Assembly (NCBI GenBank): GCA_038363925.1
Contig: JAQQWL010000002.1
Coordinates: 1,922,001-1,986,000, forward strand
From: Apiospora phragmitis
Taxonomy: Eukaryota; Ascomycota; Sordariomycetes; Amphisphaeriales; Apiosporaceae
Reading direction: 5' to 3'
Length of the DNA: 64,000 bases
Below the pieces are notes generated by a model. The model was not told where the DNA came from and did not search any database. It worked only from the letters and a program-made list of their open reading frames with translations. A program made the position numbers and the translations under genes. This document shows positions 23,192-33,484 of this stretch, in pieces. Numbering within the stretch: position 1 is the stretch's first letter; every line of letters starts with the position of its first letter.

Positions 23192-25378
23192 ATGTCAAGA
23201 CTCGTGTCACCTGTATTCATAGATCTGGGCTTGGGTGTCGGTATGAAAAATTAGATACAGCATATTGTACGATAGATGTACGAGTTTTGAGGCGAGCTAG
23301 ACTTACATTGATATAATACCACACCTTCTCCAGTACACTTCTTCTGGCAATACTTGAGCTGCATTCCTTCAAATGGTCAGAGCTCTCTGTGTATATCTAT
23401 CCCCGAACTGCAGTGTTATGAAGCTCCAGTCAGTCCACGGATATCAACAGACTACACAGCTGGTTTCAGTTGAAAACATCCTTTCCGGGTGCAGCTATGA
23501 TCGACCTATCTACTTCTTCGAGTGCTGGGTTGAAAGCATATTCACGTCAGGTGCCGTGTCCATAAGTTCCTCTTCACTTATGTCAGGACGAGCTTGCTTC
23601 ATGCTTTTTGACTGCTAAAAGAAGCTTGTTGGATGAAGTTTTAGAAACAACAACTTGATTATACATAGTGAAATAGCTGCTATAAGCAGTACCGAACATC
23701 TATGTGTGTATCATGTTTTGTCCGGGTCCTACTACTCAGTGCTAGCTTCGGAGATTCTGTCCCTGACGTTGGTTGCGTACCAAGTCAGTCCAGCCACTGA
23801 TCTGTTGTCTTCGCGTCGTATCATGACACATTGACTAGTATATGGTTATACTATTTACTTTGTCTGTTACTTACAAGGCCCGCGAACTATGTACCAGGAA
23901 TGATGATGTGTAGTGGTGAAATGAATGATTCATCGACCAAACCGGGCTCCTAGATACCATCAGCGCTGGGGAGTCCTTATATGCCAAAAGACTAGGTAGT
24001 GATGTACAGGATGGTGATAAAGACATACGAGTACCCAGTTTTGGCTTTCTTGCTCATCGAGCAGGATACTTCTGTCTGTACCTTGACTTTCAGGGTTAGT
24101 TATTACGCTTATCAACTCGAATCATCATGTTGCTCATTGTGGGCCACCAGGTCTAGAAATACTCTTCCTACATTATCATTTTTGACACATAGAAGCAGTA
24201 AATCGAGTTATGCTGAATCTCCATGAATAACATTTGACTCTCCAGCAACGTACATACAATATTCTAGTTGTGTTGACTTCGGCCATTATTACTCAAGACC
24301 TATCAGCATTGGTTCATTGATGCAACTGGCAAATCCATACATTCTTATTACGGTCAATCCTCCATTGCTTACTTTCCGGGGCTTTCACACATCGGTATAC
24401 ATAATTAACCCACTATAAATGCCATGTCGAACAAGAACTGCGGAGCCTTGAGGGCTCTTATGAAACAGCCTGTATAGAAACCAGTGAAGAAAAAAATGCA
24501 TCCGAGTCTATGAGGTACAAGGAAGGGAAAAATGACACTAACTCTAGTTGCCATGGTCTTTGTTCATATTTCCTTCGCTAGGGTCCACGTCCAGCTGCCT
24601 TTCTCCTGAGCACTCTGGTGCTTGATGTAGTACATACTAGGAATGGCTGAACACATAACAAGCAATACGATCTTTAAAACTCTCAATACTCTCCCGGTGT
24701 ATGTTTGACCGTAAATGACACTACATGCTTAAAGCGGCGAGGGCATTGATTGCCATAAGATTCTGACATTCTCAACAGGGTGCCCTGCAGCTTATGGACA
24801 TACGTAGGCTCGTAGACTTATACTCTAGCCAGCCTCATTCAGGAAGGTTTCCTTGCCTCAGAACTGTGTAATTGATCGCTTCGTTCGTCAGTTGTGCTAT
24901 AGGGCCATACGATGCTTTGGTGTTAGTTAAGAGAACCCCTCTCCTCTTCGAGGTGCGTTCGAGTTCTTAGTGACACCTTTCCATCCTAATATTCTTACTT
25001 TTTCTATTCCTGTCGTAGAGTCATGAAGAGAAGCACCGCATCCGACCTACTCATGCTTGAGGGCGGCAGAGAATGGTGCTTTCAAGCATTGAGACTGTCA
25101 GTACATTATGGTATGCCCTATGCATATCGTCATACACACTTCAACGCTACGATGATGGGGATAGCCTCTCCAGAAAGCTACATGGAGTCCATGTTACGAT
25201 AATTCTAGCTAATTATAAAAGGGAGGTATGAAGAAGCAATAAACACATCATGTGTAATTGTCAGAGCAGTCGTTCAAGTAACAATGTCAATCTTTACTCA
25301 TACAACGATAGTAGAGGGTCATAACTGAAAGGGTATCATTGAATGCAGAGGCACTCTGGATCTAATTAAATATATCGG
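23192..25378. other. Long gene-free stretch, AT-leaning
   Basis: 2.2 kb between the 3' ends of coq2 and the coiled-coil gene. Only short random frames were seen. No repeat, RNA gene or transposon relic was recognised. Confidence 0.5.
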
Positions 25379-26260
25379 TCAAGCCGGCTTCGCACTACCA
25401 GGTGGTGTTTCTTCGCCCCAAACATCTCTGCTCTCCTGCTCCACAGCGTGCATAGCGACAGCAACCTCCTCTAGCTTGGCAACGACATCCCTGACACCTT
25501 GATCGACCCTACTGAAGTATTGGTCGTTGGCCTCTCTACGCTTCCGCGCGAGTAGGATATCGGTCTCTGTCTCTTCCTCGAGCGCAGCGCCGAATCTATC
25601 AGCACCGCGCCCACTACTCGACGGTCCGGCAGCACTACCTGATCCGACGGTACTTTTAGCAGGATCCGTGTTCCCATCTTTCAGTGTCGCGCCGGGGGCC
25701 ACACCCGAGGCAGCAGCGAGGCCCATGCCGCCCAGCGCACCCTTCAGATCGCGCACTTCATCTGTCCCCGCTCCTGTAGTCTCGATCGCGTCGTCCGCCT
25801 CGCTTCGGGCCCAGGCCTGCGCCAGGGCGATCTGGGCCGCTCGGAGGTCGGCAAGCTTGCGGTCGTGCTCGGGGCCAAAGACGTGCGTGCCGCCCGAGGC
25901 CGAGAGCTCGACCTCCTCGAGCGTCGCCTGCATCTCGGCCCAGAGCGCGTCAGTCTTGTCGACGGAGCGCGAGGAGTCGCCCGTATGGAGCCGAGGAACG
26001 GGTGCACCGCCGCGGCCGCCCATGTTCATGGGATTGAGCAGCGAGCCCTTGCGTGATAGCGGCTGCATTGTTGGCGGCTGTGTTGTGGAGGATGTGGTTG
26101 TCGGAGCTATCGGTTGAGAAGCGTTCGGAGGCATGGCGGCGCCTGAGGCCGCGGCACCGACAAGGTTGACATGAGAAGCGGAGGGAGAGGGCGAAGGGTG
26201 TAGGAACAGAGACGGTGGAGGGTCTCGCGATTTACTTGGCTTTAACTGAGGCTGAGACAT
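25379..26260 (-). CDS. Conserved-looking coiled-coil protein, unknown function
   Basis: A 293-residue single-exon protein that I do not recognise by name. Residues 1-100 are low-complexity (Ser/Pro/Thr/Ala-rich, probably disordered). Near residue 105 begins a helical block, TDALWAEMQATLEEVELSA, followed by HVFGPEHDRKLADLRAAQIA and LAQAWARSEADDAIE. A Gly/Ala/Ser-rich linker follows, then a C-terminal amphipathic helix (LLARKRREANDQYFSRVDQG, then VVAKLEEVAVAMHAVEQESR). The helical parts look constrained while the linkers do not, typical of a small scaffold or complex subunit. There is no signal peptide or membrane helix, so it is probably cytosolic. It is divergent from RPS23. Confidence 0.75.
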   Translation of the reverse strand: MSQPQLKPSKSRDPPPSLFLHPSPSPSASHVNLVGAAASGAAMPPNASQPIAPTTTSSTTQPPTMQPLSRKGSLLNPMNMGGRGGAPVPRLHTGDSSRSVDKTDALWAEMQATLEEVELSASGGTHVFGPEHDRKLADLRAAQIALAQAWARSEADDAIETTGAGTDEVRDLKGALGGMGLAAASGVAPGATLKDGNTDPAKSTVGSGSAAGPSSSGRGADRFGAALEEETETDILLARKRREANDQYFSRVDQGVRDVVAKLEEVAVAMHAVEQESRDVWGEETPPGSAKPA

Positions 26261-27088
26261 TGCGAGTCTGCATTTTGGCTGGCGAAAACAGACGCTGCGG
26301 CAGTTGGTTGGGATGGAATGCCGCCTTACTTCAATAGTGACGTCGGGGCAGCTGCGTGTTAGGGGTTCGAGGTTACTTTGCTTACAGCACCTACCATCTG
26401 GATTCTGGGTCTATCTATGGCGCCAATCAACGAGGTAAACTTTGCAGGCCTGTACATGGCCTCTGCTGAGATCGTTGTACATAAATGAGTAGAAATTGAC
26501 AAACGACAATATGATCAGTAAACATCTTCAAATCGTGCCATGTGACGCTATCTGTGCCTCGACATCAAGACTATCAGAGAGATCCAGGCTTGGAAACACG
26601 TACATATCAAATCCATTTGCTGGAAGATGCATCTATTGCAAGGTGGGTCAATTAATTTGGTGGGGAAAGTGTGGTATGCCCAAGCTTTTGGTGTGGCTGT
26701 CCACAAATTCGGGATTGGGGTTGAAAATACCAGCCACAACCAAAGCCACAGATACTGATTGCCGCACTTCAAAATTCGGATCTAGGGTCGAAACCCTCGG
26801 CCAGCTAATTTCCATTGTCGAACTTGTCACTCTCAACCTCGCGAACTTTGCAGATAGCGGAACCCTCTCGACATACTCACATCGACAACAGCACCCATCC
26901 GCCGCGATCACAGTCATAAATCGGTAGGTTTTTCCTCTCCCACCCAGGCGCACTTACCTTTTACCCATTGCATCTTCGATCGCATCGACGAATTCCTTGA
27001 CGCTCGATCCCAACCGACATCCGCCGTGGCACATATTCATACATACCACGCACCAGTCCGCTAATTTCGCTTTTCGTCCACAGCCATC
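26261..27088. promoter_or_regulatory. Divergent promoter region, coiled-coil gene / RPS23
   Basis: 828 bp between start codons. It contains the inverted repeat AGGGTCGAAACCCT (26784-26797), whose ACCCT half resembles the telobox-like elements often found before ribosomal-protein genes. Pyrimidine-rich tracts (for example 26930-26945) fit a ribosomal-protein transcription start. The link to regulation is inference. Confidence 0.4.
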
Positions 27089-27686
27089 ATGGGTAAGGGA
27101 AAGCCTAGAGGATTGAACGCTGCGCGTAAGCTGCGCATGCACCGCAAGGACCAACGCTGGGCCGATTTGGGATACAAGAAGCGTGCTCTGGGTACCGCTT
27201 TCAAGTCTTCGCCGTTCGGTGGTTCCTCCCACGCCAAGGGTATCGTCCTTGAGAAGGTCGGTGTCGAGGCCAAGCAGCCCAACTCCGCTATCCGAAAGTG
27301 CGTTCGTGTACAGCTCATCAAGAACGGCAAGAAGGTCACTGCTTTCGGTACGTCTGCCCCTCGAAAGATTTTCTCCCCAAAGTGGCGTGTGGTGTGGGGC
27401 GTCTCGAATGACGAACGCGCTCATGACCGACTACTGGATCTCTGGCGACAGTGATGAACAAACATATCAATGCCACATGAACTTATGCTGACCGTTCTCT
27501 CTCTCTAGTCCCCAATGACGGTTGCTTGAACTTCGTTGACGAGAACGACGAGGTCCTCCTGGCCGGTTTCGGTCGTAAAGGCAAGGCCAAGGGTGATATT
27601 CCCGGTGTGCGATTCAAGGTCGTCAAGGTGTCCGGTGTCGGTCTGCTGGCCCTGTGGAAGGAGAAGAAGAGAAGCCCCGTTCTTAA
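27089..27686 (+). CDS. rps23: 40S ribosomal protein S23 (uS12)
   Basis: A universal decoding-centre protein of the small ribosomal subunit. Exon 1 (27089-27347) starts [20 protein letters not shown] and includes [20 protein letters not shown], the uS12 signature. A 161-bp intron (27348-27508) separates it from exon 2 (27509 on), which encodes [20 protein letters not shown] and [20 protein letters not shown]. The family ends shortly after this with a basic tail. Here one G appears to be missing near 27670, so the frame as written runs on to 27849 with some 60 unrelated residues. Restoring the expected phase gives a stop at 27684-27686, and that end is reported. Such a tail extension on this essential, almost invariant protein is implausible, so an assembly error is the best reading. 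Confidence 0.93.
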
Positions 27687-29092
27687 GCGATCGACTGGCA
27701 ACGGAAATGCATTATTCGGGGGACGACGATACGAGCGAACGCAAAAGGAATGGCAAATTCATTTGGGGAATTATGGAGTCATGACGGCTGCCTTGCTTTT
27801 TCCACTGGCATCAGAGGGTTCGGTCCTTGATACTCCCACACTCACATAGGTGGACGAGATCCGAAAAATAGAGATCCCGCTTTACCATTTGACGAAGAGT
27901 CATCTGTGCCAAGTACACTATGCAGGTGCTTCGCACGTTTGATCAGTCACAGGCGTTAGCCGGCAATGGATAATCTTTTGACATGGTACCCTGATGATCC
28001 AGTATTCTCGGTGATCGACGTGCTCGACGCTACAGCCATGGTGTAGGCTGCTTCTCGGATCGCAACAGTTGTCAGGGTACCCGTCTTACCCCCGAGCACG
28101 CTCCTGAATCTACAGAAATCCTGACTTGCAACTCACGTTGGCCCTCAAGTGAATCTCTCCCGTTCGCACATCTTGTTAATCAACGACAGTTATTCCTATG
28201 AGCAGTCCGTCTTGTTTCCGACTGTCGGTTGTGGTGAACCTTTTGCTATCGTATGTTAGACGTTGGCCCAGCCGGGTGGCCTGCGCGGGGCAATATCTGG
28301 CACTCCGGCTGGTGCTGATCAGATGTTTGCTCCGAGGCAATGCAATGTGAAGTCTCCAAGCAGGCCAAGTATATGGTTTCCCTACGTCACATTAGAGGCT
28401 GAGGTGATAGCTCCAGTTGCGCCCGCGCGAGCCAGGTTCCTACCATATGCGCAATGGACAACGATATTTCCTCGAAATAGGATCACATGCGATTTGCAGT
28501 AGCTGGAGTTTCTCTGTGCCACCAATAGATAACGACCTAAACAAGGCCAGTTACTCAATATCGCGGCTGGATATTTGAGGTTTGCTCGAGGTTGCTTTCT
28601 TCTTGTATGTAATTACCCGGTCCTGCTACAACAAGCGCCCAGGCCAAGCCACCAAGAGGACCAAATGATAACGGCGACACGGATACCAATCAGGCAGTTC
28701 GACGAATGTTGCCTTCATATATTGCACGTGGTTCGAGGAGTGATGGTCTCTGTAACGTCGTGCTGCTGTATCTCGTTTTGTTCGCTTCCCCGGCTATTTG
28801 AATCTTGCCCGACAAACACTCAGGCAGATATTGCCAAGAAGCAATATTAATTAACAATAGATGGGCCCCTGCAGGATTATCATCGGCAGATGGTGAAAGT
28901 AGGCTCGGGCCCTGCCTTGTGATACTTGCGCTCGCAATTGGTGACAGCGTCCAGGAGCGCACAAAAGGGGTGACATCCGCCGTCGTTCTGGTTTGTCGGG
29001 TTTACACACCATCGTGGGCCCAACCAAGTTTCCAATCATCGCCACGAAGACAACCTCGAGAATCAATTGGTCGAACGTCGTCGAAGAAGAAA
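27687..29092. other. Gene-free stretch
   Basis: It covers the 3' flank of RPS23 and the upstream region of the secreted cysteine-rich gene. No further gene was recognised. Confidence 0.5.
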
Positions 29093-29546
29093 ATGCGTGG
29101 TCTCAAGTCTTCGTTTCTCCTCTGCGTCCTAGGACTCCTCTGGCTCGGCCAGACCAACGCTGCGGCGATGGGCTTTCCACGAGCTGCGCAAGCTTGCGAT
29201 GCGACGTGCGCCCAATGCACGAGTACCGAGAGCGACGAATCGCGATGCTGCCTTGAAGGGTGCGGTTACGGATGTGACGACAAGTCGGTGGTCTGGGACG
29301 AATGCGTGCAGGGCGGCTGCTGTAAGTCCATAAACCAGCAAACCCCATTCTGGAATTGGAAACGACCAGGGACTGATTTCGTCTTCCCCTATAGTCGACT
29401 GGCAACGTGGGCAGTCTGAATGCAATCTCTACCCGTTCTGGGGGCTGGCCTCCATGCCGCTCTGCGCCCGCTGCTTCGACGCTGGGTGCTCAACCAACTA
29501 CGCTCCTTCGTGCCAAAACAACACGGCTGCACGAGTGAAGCTGTAG
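29093..29546 (+). CDS. Small secreted cysteine-rich protein (effector-like)
   Basis: Two exons (29093-29321 and 29395-29546, intron 29322-29394 with GTAAGT and CTATAG) encode 126 residues. The start is the ATG at 29093, giving a signal peptide of about 24 residues (MRGLKSSFLLCVLGLLWLG, then QTNAAA). The mature part of roughly 100 residues holds 14 cysteines, an even number suited to disulfides: CDATCAQC, RCCLEGCGYGC, DECVQGGC, then SEC, PLCARC, AGC and PSC in exon 2. No known domain was recognised. Small size, secretion and cysteine density match the working definition of fungal effector or antimicrobial-type secreted proteins, but no role can be read from the sequence. A run of 20 G lies just past the stop. 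Confidence 0.8.
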
Positions 29547-29555
29547 TTTACGCCC

Positions 29556-29575
29556 GGGGGGGGGGGGGGGGGGGG
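29556..29575. repeat. Poly-G run (20 G)
   Basis: An uninterrupted run of 20 G ten bases after the stop codon of the secreted cysteine-rich gene. It could form a quadruplex in the 3' untranslated region, or its length may be an assembly artefact. Confidence 0.9.
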
Positions 29576-29800
29576 TACGAATGACCATACGCAGGGTAGT
29601 CCGAGTGCGAGAGTTACTGGCTTCGCACATATGGTATCGGGCAATAGGAAAGGGGGTGCGATTGAAGCAAATTCGAAGTTTGTATATGCGTGTGTGGTAT
29701 ATTAAGATCTAGGCACAGTCGGAGGCGCGTAATACTGACTAATGCGAATTCGTCTCCTCTATCCCTGCAAACCATCCTCGCCGTCGTATTCCGCATCACC

Positions 29801-30385
29801 CTACAAGGTCCGCTCATGATGTTTGTCTGCCTCCTTCTTATAGTCCCATAGCGTAAGACAAGCTAGGCTTGCGCCAGCGCCAATCATAGGGGTGGACGTG
29901 ATGGCCTGTCGGAGGTAACCAAGCAGGCTCGCGCCCACGCGCGAATGCGGCGACCAGACTTGGTAACAAGTCGCCAGCGAGCGGTCCAGCCGCCTGGCGC
30001 GGAGGTTCAAGGCGAGCGCGGCGAAGAAGGCCGGGGCGAACTGCGGGCTCATGTAGCCGATCTCGCGCGGCGACCTGGGCAAGGCCGCCTTGTCCGCCGC
30101 CGTGAGGTGGCGGTTGTCTCGGAGACCGGCCCGGTTCGCCTCTCGGCTCAGGCGCGCCTGGTGTTCGTCGAGGCCGTCGGCCCAGGCGTACAGGCGCCCG
30201 CAGGCATAGCAGAGGCCGGGGTAGAAGACGGCGACGGCCAGGGCGATATGGCGGGGGCTTATGTACCGGAATCGGAAGGCGTTGAACTCGGATGTTGCGC
30301 AGGAAATGAACTGCTGGGCGACCAGGGGTGGCAGTAGGCACATGTACCCAACGTCCTCCCATCCGCGTGAATAGTTGTCTTCCAT
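29801..30385 (-). CDS. Small membrane protein, paralogue A
   Basis: A 194-residue single-exon protein starting MEDNYSRGWEDVGYMCLLPP at 30385. No known family was recognised. Hydrophobic segments include HIALAVAVFYPGLCYACGRL, FAPAFFAALALNL, a Gly-rich stretch near VGASLLGYLRQ, and MIGAGASLACLTLW near the C-terminus, so about three or four membrane or amphipathic helices. A charged loop (DEHQARLSREANRAGLRDNR) lies between the first and second. The block with core ISPRHIALAVAVFYPGLCYA is shared with the next gene to the right. That supports the reading frame and shows a tandem family. The basic tail ends KKEADKHHERTL. Confidence 0.65.
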   Translation of the reverse strand: MEDNYSRGWEDVGYMCLLPPLVAQQFISCATSEFNAFRFRYISPRHIALAVAVFYPGLCYACGRLYAWADGLDEHQARLSREANRAGLRDNRHLTAADKAALPRSPREIGYMSPQFAPAFFAALALNLRARRLDRSLATCYQVWSPHSRVGASLLGYLRQAITSTPMIGAGASLACLTLWDYKKEADKHHERTL

Positions 30386-30981
30386 GGCGTCCACAGGCAA
30401 TGAAGGCTTCTAGCATGCATAAGTGCAGTACCTGGCAAACGGCCAATACGATGAAGTGCCTGGTAGTAAATTAATGGAAAGGAGATGCTGTGCACAGAAG
30501 ACGTGCTGAGATGATGGCTGGATGCTTGGTTGTTGTTCTTGTTCAAAATGTTGATTACCCAGCGAAAACAACACTTAGCCATGCTGAGGCAAGTGACGTA
30601 CCCTGTAACACGATGTTGTTATCTGGAAACTACGATCAGAAGGTCCCAGTACCGTAATTACAGTGAGATGAGATCCAGACATCCGAAGCTAGTCTGTCGC
30701 TTCCTACAATGAATCGGCACCCGATTCCGCCCGTTGATTCCACCTGTTGATTCCACCTATTCTTGCCACACCCTACAAAGACCGCTCGAACCTGTCCGCC
30801 CCATACAGTCCTTCAAGGTTGAGAATTGCCAAGAGCCCAATAGCAATGGTTCTATAAGGATATGGCTGGTGGGCGAAGCGTTGGAGCGCCTCAAAAACCC
30901 CTGCACCTGGCTGTTGAGGCTTGAAGCGGAGGTGAGGGGCAAGGTGATGATAGAGGAATAGACCGCGAAAGTGAAAGGCAG
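30386..30981. other. Spacer between the two membrane-protein paralogues
   Basis: The minus strand at 30770-30960 keeps an open, Leu/Ser-rich frame just past the stop of paralogue B (SSIITLPLTSASSLNSQVQG). It may be the lost C-terminal part of that gene. Nothing else was seen. Confidence 0.4.
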
Positions 30982-31335
30982 CTAATCCAACGGAAAGCCC
31001 GCAAAACCGTTGGACAGAGCGGAGGTACTCCGGCGTTGGCGTCTTTTCTTCGATGGCGATGAATGCGCAAGCTGTGTTTCGGTCATGGTGACATTTTCAT
31101 CTTGCTTTTGTCGCAGTCGTACCCGTAGCCGTTCAGCGGCAGTGTCAGCTCCAGCTAGGAGGCGTTGTGTAGCCAGGCAGGCACCGGGATAAAAGATCGT
31201 ACAGGCCAACAAAGTATGGCCAGGGCTGATAAGCTTCTGTTTGTAGGCCTTGAACTCCACGAGGGCACAGAACGTACCCTCCAGTCCAAGAACAACCTTG
31301 ATCAGGTTCTCAAATATTTCTAGGAATGCTGGCAT
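30982..31335 (-). CDS. Small membrane protein, paralogue B (shortened)
   Basis: 117 residues starting MPAFLEIFENLIKVVLGLEG at 31335; the frame is open upstream but lacks an ATG. It aligns with paralogue A over about 70 residues: FCALVEFKAYKQKLISPGHT and LLACTIFYPGACLATQRLLA against FISCATSEFNAFRFRYISPR and HIALAVAVFYPGLCYACGRL, followed in both by an Ala-Asp and a charged region. It ends early with a basic Ser-rich tail (KKRRQRRSTSALSNG), so the C-terminal helices of A are missing. It is either a shorter family member or a copy truncated by a stop, since a coding-like frame continues beyond. Confidence 0.5.
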   Translation of the reverse strand: MPAFLEIFENLIKVVLGLEGTFCALVEFKAYKQKLISPGHTLLACTIFYPGACLATQRLLAGADTAAERLRVRLRQKQDENVTMTETQLAHSSPSKKRRQRRSTSALSNGFAGFPLD

Positions 31336-31845
31336 GGTACTGATAGCGGTAGGAGACTTAAGTACAGGTGCGAGCGGAAGTGTGAACTGTAGGGCAGCTT
31401 TCTTTTTTGAAAGCTCAAGGACTAGGTAATGACGATGGTGTTGGAACAAGTTTAGATCCTTTGGCCGTGCACTGGAATATCCAAGAGGTGACCATAGGTA
31501 TCGAAAGAGGCTTCCTGCACGTGAGTGGCGTGCTGGGAAAATAGTTGGGCCGTAAGACGGATAGATGATCTCTATCGAGGATCTGATATCAACAGGGATA
31601 TATATGCACTAGACCATGGGCTTTGCTCTGCAGATAAAGGCCTTGGCGATGCAGTTTCTTTTTGTATCTACCCTCTCGAGTGATACTTGGGGAACATGAG
31701 ATCTTCAAGCACCAACCAACAGACATGTTTCAGTGTCTCCTCCTGTTTCCATGTGGCTGAGCAGCGCCATGTACTTACTTTCCACCTTGAGGAACCAGAA
31801 CTCACGTCGCATTCCATTCCTCTTCCACATGTCTGCGGTGCAAGC
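31336..31845. other. Gene-free stretch
   Basis: Upstream of paralogue B and downstream of the next cysteine-rich gene. Nothing was recognised. Confidence 0.5.
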
Positions 31846-33484
31846 TCAAACCGTGCAATCCTCAACGGTGTATATGGACACACCACACAAAACTTCCGTG
31901 TACCCCTGTTTGTACTTCATATGAGGGTCCAACTCGCCTGGTATCCCATTAGCACTTTCATATCTCTCAGGGGGGTCGGCTGAAGATGAGCGGAAGGACG
32001 TACACGCATCCTTGAGTCCGTCGAAGGCATTGTGGCATTGGATAGCACACCCATTAGTATTGTTATAGTCGAAACCAAAGTGTATGCTCTGCCCGCTCAA
32101 GGTTACTACACACTTGTCCATATTCTCTCTGATAGTTCCTCCAAGGCCCGAGCAAAAGTTGTCAAACATGCTGCGTAACCACAAGGAGTCAGCAAGTACG
32201 TCGGTTGTCAAAACCGTACGGTGCATATACTGCTAACCACTTCAGAAGAAAAGAAGAAGAAAAAGGGGGTGAATAAAAAAGGACAAAGAGGCCATGGTAA
32301 CTTACGTATCCCATAGGCTGGTTTCAAGGGCGACCCAGTCGCCAGCCACGCACTGGGCCACGTCTGGCTCCGGTATCTGGAACGATTAGATCAGGTTCTG
32401 AACAAGGTCGAAGTCTTCCTTCCAGAATGCCGTGTCGCCGAGGGAGCTCCCAGAGATGGCGCAGGGGCACCCAGGGAAGTCGCCGCCCGAGCAGGTGCCG
32501 TCGGGACTGCCCTGGCAGCGGTCGCCGATGCAAGGCGGCGTGTCCGTCGGGCAGCTGCTGGGCGTCGAGGTGGGTCCCGTCGCCGTGTCGGTGGCCGCGC
32601 CCGACGCGTCGTAGGTGCGGTACGGCCCGAAGATGTCCATGGGCTGCGCGTTGGCCTGGATCTTCCACAGCGCGACGGCGATCTCGTAGACGGCGAAGAA
32701 GAAGGCGACCGAGCTCGCGATCTCCCAGAAGAGGGCGCCGACCTCGGCCGCGACCGTCGTGGACGCCTCCGTCAGCGCCTTCTCGTTGAGGATCAGCTCC
32801 GCCACCGCTTCCTCCTCCATCAGGGCCATGGTCTGGCCCGCTTCGGCCAGCGCGGCCGCGTCGCGGCCCGACGCCAGCACGACCTGCTGGTCGAGCCGCA
32901 CCATCTCCCGGCCCCATTCGATGTCCTCGCCCAGGAGCTGGCTGAGCCGGCCGCCGCGTCGGCGGGCGCACGCGACGGCTATGTCGCCCCGCTGCTGCAG
33001 GAGCCTGGGGAGTCTCTCCGTGGTAGCGAGTTCATTGCCGTCGTCGTCGTCGCTGCGACCGGCCAGGGGGTCGCAGCCGGGGAGTTTGGGCAGGTATTTG
33101 GCAACAAGGTCCTTGATGTAGGGGGCTGAAGCCGATCTCCAATACCCCGTTTGTGGTGTTGGTCACTTGGAAGCCTTCAGGGATGGTGGTGGCCCGCACG
33201 ACGCCATCGGTCGTCATGTTGATGGTGGCCGCAATCCACTGGAAATGCCGTCAGTTGGTGACAAAGAGGGAGCATAGGAAGGCCACCGCCACATAACTTG
33301 GTTGACGTCATGTTGTCTGTGATAATCTCTGTCAGATATTGAGTGTCGTCGCCAGTTGAGGCTACGCTAAACGAGCACATCAGTCTCTTCTCATTACACG
33401 AAAACAGTGGTGGCTTCCGATAACCTCTTACATCGATGTTAATGGGGGTATGTCAACAGGGTTGATACCGATCTGGCCTGCCAT
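31846..33484 (-). CDS. Cysteine-rich protein resembling chitinase C-terminal regions (frame-broken)
   Basis: Exons run leftward from MAGQIGINPVDIPPLTS (33484). Introns lie at 33367-33431, about 33239-33297 and about 32170-32310. The product has TTDGVVRATTIPEGFQVTNT, then YIKDLVAKYLPKLPGCDPL, a long Ala/Glu-rich helical part with one hydrophobic helix (ALFWEIASSVAFFFAVYEIA), a Cys/Pro/Thr segment (CIGDRCQGSPDGTC, FPGCPC) and a last exon with NFCSGLGGTIRENMDKC and NGCAIQCHNAFDGLKDAC. Helical plus Cys-rich tails like this follow the catalytic domain in killer-toxin-like GH18 chitinases, but no GH18 domain or signal peptide is present. Problems are a one-base shift in a C run (about 33133), a phase mismatch at the second intron, and a TAA at about 32389. 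It may be a pseudogene or an error-affected gene. Confidence 0.45.
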
